Below, in pieces: positions 59,001 to 64,000 of a stretch of DNA of 64,000 nucleotides. Each line of letters opens with the position of its first letter. Position 1 is the first letter of the stretch. Position numbers and translations under genes: made by a program. Source of the DNA: Scatophagus argus (Eukaryota; Chordata; Actinopteri; Scatophagidae); assembly GCF_020382885.2 (NCBI RefSeq), contig NC_058513.1, positions 6,153,408 to 6,217,407 of the forward strand, in the 5' to 3' direction. The notes beneath the pieces are model-generated. The model ran no database searches. It was not told the origin of the DNA and saw only the letters and a list, made by a program, of their open reading frames with translations.

Positions 59001-61253
59001 TTTTGACCTTCTCTCCAAAAACAGATTATTCACTCAGTTCTCTTTACAAACGCATCGTTAGAGGAATAGTTCGATGCTTTGGTAAACTCACTTTAACAAG
59101 CGCTCAGTAACCTTTGAGTGGCGTCGATCTTCTCATCATCTCGTATTTTTGCATTAAGTTTGTTTCATACACTGTACTGCTATATGGCTTATAGTGTTCC
59201 ACAGCCATAAAATGCAATGCATATTCCCTTTCTTATCAGTTTTGATGATTCTAAATTGAAGTTGCAGCTGCACTTCTGGACTCTTAAGCTGTGTACTTGT
59301 AGACAAAGCGCAGAGATGTTGGTTTATTTTCTTTTTCAGAGATCCTTTATTTATTTGGGTGGAGGGTTTACTTGGGAGAGATTTGAGAAACTAAACTTTG
59401 TAACAAACTGCATTTCTATCTTTTGTTGAATTTGTTGTGTTGTTGAATCCCAAAAAGCCACCAGCACAGAGTCGAGCTGTTGTTGTAAAATATCTCTATT
59501 AAAGAAAAATTAAAAAAAAAGACACAAAACAAAGCAACAACTGTCGTCTCATAAAACTGTACACTGTACATCAAATCTGTACAAATCCAGATGCAGTAGT
59601 CTAGCTGTCGGTGCTGAAAAAATTTTTAAACCAAATGGAATTTCAGATTTGGAGAATCGTGACACCCCTAATTCCCGCTCTGCAGAAAGTCTTTTCGGAA
59701 CATTTTAGGAGGATTCATATCTTGTTTTAGCTGTAGTGACTTCTTGATTATTTTTTGATAAGCTAACTAATCACTTAGCCCATAAAGTTAATGACTGCTG
59801 TGCATCGAAGGTAACTGCTAACACTGAATTGCTCTGATCCTTCTGAACAGGACATGGGCACAGTCATCCTCGGGAAACTGGAGTCTGGATCCATTAGCAA
59901 AGCCCAGCAGCTGGTCATGATGCCAAACAGGGTGAGATCTCCTCTGTATGACTTTGCTCCTTCTCACAGGGGACCAATAAACCTTCTACTAGAAATAACC
60001 TCATTGTTTTATTAAATGCACTGCGGCCTAGATGGAAAGAAGATCGTGTACCCAGATTTACTTTAGTTGAAACACCAGCCACATATCCTGTTTCAGTACA
60101 GCAGTATTCTGTTTGTTTAAAGCATTTATTTAAAATATGTATAAATTGCTGTGTGTTGCAGCACACAGTGGAGGTACTGAGCCTGCTGAGTGACGATGTG
60201 GAGACAGACGACGCAGGTCCTGGGGAGAATCTTAAGTTGAGGCTGAAGGGCATCGAGGAGGAAGAAATCCTCCCTGGTTTTATCCTCTGCAGCCCTGACA
60301 ACCTCTGCCACTCTGGTCGCACCTTTGATGCACAGGTAATGACCACAGAAATGACCAAAGGTTGCTGCACCTGATTTTCAGAGTCATTAGATGATATGAG
60401 AATGGGAAGAGTTTTCAGTTTGAGGGTAGAGGTTAGTTGATTAGCTCTCATTGGTTCCATTTGATGCCTACTCTCTGCCAAACACTCCTGCATTTCATCT
60501 ACTGAATGACAAACTGATATACAAATTCAGATATCCTGCTTCTTTTGCACTGCTACACATACATGCATTCGGAATATGTCAAATCAACTGATTGTGATTC
60601 CTTTCTAAAACAAAATCTCTGAACTTTACATGTTGCTCATTTGTTCCTTTTATTTCAGATCGTCATCATTGAGCACAAATCAATCATTTGTCCTGGTTAC
60701 AATGCAGTCCTTCACATCCACACCTGCATTGAAGAAGTGCAAATCACCGTAAGCTACTGTTCTGCTTTCCAAGCTATTTGGTTTTAATGTTCATTGCGTT
60801 TGCCCAGCCAGTATTCAAGTCTTTAAATCCCGACTGCAGGCCTTAATCTGTCTGGTGGACAAGAAGACGGGGGAGAAAAGCAAAACTCGACCACGCTTTG
60901 TCAAGCAGGACCAGGTGTGTATTGCCAGGCTCCGGGCAGCAGGAGTCATCTGCTTAGAGACCTTCAAAGACTTCCCTCAGATGGGACGATTCACGCTGAG
61001 AGATGAAGGTGAGGACACTGTGTGAGAGTCTGTTTGTCTTCATTGATTTAATAGATTTTGCACAACCTGTTTGTGGACACACGTTACAGCAGATGTAATA
61101 CATTTTGAATTTATTTGTTCTAGATCTCACATCTGGTTTGTTTTTCTGATGATATGAGCAGAAGTCTTGAATTGCCATTTTGTCTATACTCCTCCCTCAG
61201 GAAAAACTATCGCCATCGGCAAAGTGCTGAAGCTGGTACCCGAAAAGGACTAA
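53006..61253 (+). CDS. gspt1: eukaryotic release factor 3a (GSPT1)
   Basis: GTPase that works with eRF1 to terminate translation in the cytoplasm and couples termination to PABP. Exons: 53006-53201, 53501-53545, 55390-55653, 55751-55784, 56230-56307, 56778-56958, 57295-57449, 57641-57781, 58219-58312, 59851-59931, 60162-60335, 60659-60748, 60840-61008 and 61201-61253, giving 584 aa (human about 637, with a longer Gly-rich start). The N-terminus carries overlapping PAM2 motifs ([21 protein letters not shown]). An acidic linker with eight consecutive Gly follows. The GTPase has GHVDAGKST (G1), DAPGHKSF (G3) and NKMD (G4), then beta-barrel domains 2 and 3 ending [11 protein letters not shown]. 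The third exon acceptor (ggttccag, 55389) was chosen because it alone restores phase. The 1.8-kb intron 2 holds nothing recognisable. Confidence 0.96.
58469..58514. repeat. (CA)n microsatellite
   Basis: About 20 CA units, interrupted by TC toward the 3' end, in gspt1 intron 9. Confidence 0.9.
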
Positions 61254-61640
61254 ATGCAACAGTGGCAGCATGCATGGAGTTCTGCGACTCGTTACCCGAG
61301 GAGAAATGCTGCTAGAGCCGACCCAAACATCTGCTCTCTCTTTACACACAACTATGCTGAAGAGGAGAACAATGACAACAAGGAGTGAAGAAGGAGAATA
61401 AAATCGCATCAAAATGAAGAAAACGAGACTGAATCAGTTTTTATGATGAACAATATAAAATGAGAGACCAAGTCAAGTGTGTCAGCTTTCTCATATTGAG
61501 AGCTCAGCTATGCCACTAATGTAGCTACACATCCCCCTTCTGTACTCCCACGGCTAACCGCGCTGTCGGCTGGCCACGCCATTTGTTTTTAGAATGGAGA
61601 TGGATGCAGTGTTACTCAAATTGGGGAGGAAAAAATAAAC
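61254..61640 (+). other. gspt1: gspt1 3' UTR
   Basis: AATAAA at 61397-61402 gives a short UTR of about 150 nt. Another AATAAA at 61634-61639 could give a longer form. Confidence 0.55.
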
Positions 61641-62264
61641 AGATTTTCATATCCTGCAAAAGACCAGCGGTTATCCTGTAAGTGTAATTTGCAAAGTATG
61701 TCTCCCTTTTTAAGAATGGGATTAAGAATCCACTGGACATTTTATTTGGTTTTAAGGATTGCTGTACCAAAATTTTACATTTGGTCTCTCTCCACATGAG
61801 ATGTTTTAATTGGACTGAGCTCACATACTACTCGGATGAACCATGGTTACACATACTCACACCAACAGACACACACAGCTGTTATATAATCTAAACTGAA
61901 AATAAATGATCAAGCTGCAACAGAAAGGTGTATTTGTTTTTCTTTTAATAAGAATTCCCATTTGGGATGGAAAAATCAACAGACGATTCATCAATACTAT
62001 TAAATCCTGACATTTGTAGCACCAATATATGCCTGTAATTATGCTTTGTGGATATATGCATTTCAACAGTAGCATGAGTGCTTGTTAATTGCAGGAAATG
62101 TGTATCAAAATGAATAAAAAGGTCAAGGCCAGCATGAGCGGGATTAAAGGGCAAACTGGAGTCTGGCGGAAGCGGACAAGGCAGGAAATGTCTGGTCAGC
62201 TGTCCAAACAGGACAGAGCTCATGGGAAAAGTCTGGCGTGTCGGACACTGTAGGATTTAAATAA
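61641..62264. other. gspt1-rsl1d1 spacer
   Basis: AT-rich spacer, no gene or clear repeat seen. Confidence 0.5.
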
Positions 62265-62340
62265 CTCCAAAAGATGGCAGTAATGCAACACCAAGGATGC
62301 AAGCTGTCGTCAAAAGTCGAAGGAGGCGAAGAAGAAGAAG
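62265..62340 (+). repeat. fish GAA-tailed retroelement 3' end at rsl1d1 promoter
   Basis: gatggcagtaatgcaacacc, then gtcgtcaaaagtcgaagg and gaagaagaagaag follow the same order as the repeat at 51655. It ends immediately before the rsl1d1 promoter. Confidence 0.5.
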
Positions 62341-62386
62341 CAGAAATGCGCATGCGTAGCTGTGGTTTACACGTGAACCCGACAGC
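62341..62386 (+). promoter_or_regulatory. rsl1d1: rsl1d1 core promoter: NRF1 palindrome and E-box
   Basis: tgcgcatgcg (62347-62356) is a near-perfect NRF1 site, and cacgtg (62370-62375) is an E-box of the MYC/USF type. Both lie within 40 bp of the ATG, so the leader is very short or the site is in the 5' UTR. E-boxes fit MYC-driven ribosome biogenesis genes. Confidence 0.55.
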
Positions 62387-63963
62387 ATGGCTGAGGAAAG
62401 ACAACTCGTGTTGGACCGGGCACAGGTAAAATGTGTTTTTTTTGCTGCTGTACATTTGACCTGTTTGCAAATAGCTTGCTAGTTAATAGATGTTTACATA
62501 ACTGTAATAAAGTATGTCGTTATGAGTCGACAGGAGATATAAAGTAGCTAACATTAGCTCGCCTAACCGGGTTAGGAACGAAGCTAATTTACAGAGGCAC
62601 AGTAACAAGTCTCAAACTCTAGGACATCGGAAGAAAATCCGAGCTTGTCAGGTTTTTGTGTTTTTTTATAGCTTCTGAATTAATGTCTCTGTCAGGTGAA
62701 AAAGGCCGTCCAAGCCTTGCAGGCTTTCCTGAAAACCAAGTCGACCCGTGACTCCCTGCTCCTGGACGACACTCAGCCGATCAGTGTGCTTTTCACCCTC
62801 TGGAAGATCCCCAGAAAGGCACAGACCATCCGCATGTGAGTCCACCATACAGGATCCTAAAGCTGCATTCATGACTGGCTTGTAGTTAACTCTCACCTGA
62901 ACCGACCTAAATGATGTTGATGTTTCATTCGGCCCTCAGTCCCTTGCCCCATGGCCAGCGGACTGACACAGATGAGATTTGCCTCTTCACCAGAGATGAG
63001 CCCAAAATGACCGGAGAACAAACCCAGAGGTTTTATAAGAAGCTGCTGGAGGAGAGAGGAGTCAAAAACATCTCTGAGGTATTTGCCAAAGTCCCTTCAG
63101 CAAACACATTGCACAGCATGGATAAATGTATAATGTAATGTAAGTTTTATCTACATTAATGGCTGGTTGGCCACAGTGGCTGTTAAGTCCTAAGTCTTAC
63201 AAACCACTTGTGATTTAACAGCCACGTTTTTTTATGTACATGTAAGACCTCCTATTGATGGCTGCCTTGACAATACTGTGTCCCTGTATCTGGAGCAGAT
63301 CATCCCGTACAAGGTCCTGAAGACGGAGTACAAACCGTATGAAGCCAAGCGCCGTCTGCTGGGTAACTTTGACATGTTCCTCTCTGATGACCGTATCCGC
63401 CGCCTGCTGCCCTCCCACCTTGGAAAACATTTCTACCAGAGAAAGAAGTAAGACCTTAACCAAGTGCTGTCAGCTCTTTGTTTGTAAGCACCAGTCAGAC
63501 AGTTGAGGTGGACTTTGATTCACTTCCCAGACCCAGTGAGTTATGGATATTGTAGGTGTATGCTCTTTTGATTTTGTTCTGCAGACATAGGGTCTCAGAA
63601 GTCCAACTTTTTCTTTCTTTTCCCTACACCTGCAGCCTCTGGAGCTGACAGGAAAAAGGAGATTTCTGTTACTGTGACAGTGTAATCATTGCAATGTTAT
63701 TAACAAGTCAAAATGTCCCAGGTGTAAAACTTGTGAAACAAATCAAACACATCAAATGCATAGTTATGTGTCTTCTAACCTGTGTGTTTTAGTGTTTCTT
63801 TTTACTGATGAGTTCTGTGGTTGCAGCAGATGAGTTCTTACTGCGTATCTCTTTTTACCAGAGAGCCGCTGTGTGTGAACCTGGAGAGCAAACACCTGGC
63901 CAGAGACGTCCAGCGTGTCATCCAGGGCACCAGCTTGAAAGTTACCAACAAGGGCTGCTGCTG
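62387..63963 (+). CDS. rsl1d1: ribosomal L1 domain-containing protein 1 (3' partial)
   Basis: Nucleolar protein (cellular senescence-inhibited gene/CSIG) with a ribosomal L1-like fold, acting in ribosome biogenesis and cell-growth control. Five coding exons are visible: 62387-62425, 62696-62835, 62940-63078, 63299-63447 and 63862-63963, about 189 aa. The frame continues beyond the window. Family blocks: [47 protein letters not shown], the L1-domain core [20 protein letters not shown] with [17 protein letters not shown], and [12 protein letters not shown]. The start [13 protein letters not shown] is shorter than the human N-terminus. It follows gspt1 in the same orientation, as on human 16p13.13. 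Confidence 0.93.
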
Positions 63964-64000
63964 GTGAGCGTCGCTCTACTGCTCTTTGTGTTCTCAAACA

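Overview
This is vertebrate nuclear DNA, almost certainly from a percomorph teleost. Genes are split into short exons with GT/AG introns, intergenic spacers are compact, CA/TG microsatellites are frequent, and several fish-type interspersed repeats are present (a Tc1 copy, a hAT copy, a tRNA-derived SINE, GAA-tailed retroelement ends). I reconstructed seven protein-coding loci exon by exon, checking that splice phases join and comparing the products with remembered vertebrate families. No search was run.

Layout: tnrc6b (+, last seven exons, 1-3918); csnk1e (+, CDS 9017-15863); tmem184b (+, CDS 22187-31439); maff (-, CDS 37558-38223, promoter near 41.3 kb); tomm22 (+, CDS 42418-44053); dmc1 (+, CDS 46810-50533); gspt1/eRF3a (+, CDS 53006-61253); rsl1d1 (+, first five coding exons, 62387-63963, running off the window). 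The first six have human orthologues on 22q13.1. The last two are neighbours in the same tandem order on human 16p13.13. The window therefore spans a junction between two synteny blocks, between dmc1 and gspt1 (about 50.8-53 kb). That gap also holds a duplicated dmc1 last exon, a decayed reverse transcriptase, a GAA-tailed repeat and three CTCF-like motifs.

The genes do not form one pathway. tnrc6b (miRNA silencing) and gspt1 (translation termination) both carry PAM2-type motifs for poly(A)-binding protein. csnk1e is a clock/Wnt kinase, tmem184b a multi-pass membrane protein, maff a small Maf transcription factor, tomm22 the mitochondrial import receptor, dmc1 the meiotic recombinase and rsl1d1 a nucleolar protein.

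I found no CRISPR array, operon, phage or clearly undescribed multi-gene system. The most useful unusual items are: a duplicated dmc1 terminal exon that keeps its splice acceptor, reading frame, stop codon and poly(A) region; a 27-nt in-frame microexon candidate in tmem184b; a long Gly-rich insertion in the tnrc6b silencing domain; a hAT element with a perfect 8-bp target duplication and a truncated BED-finger ORF; a HIPK-like kinase pseudogene antisense in a tmem184b intron; and a template-switch-like palindrome in a dmc1 intron.
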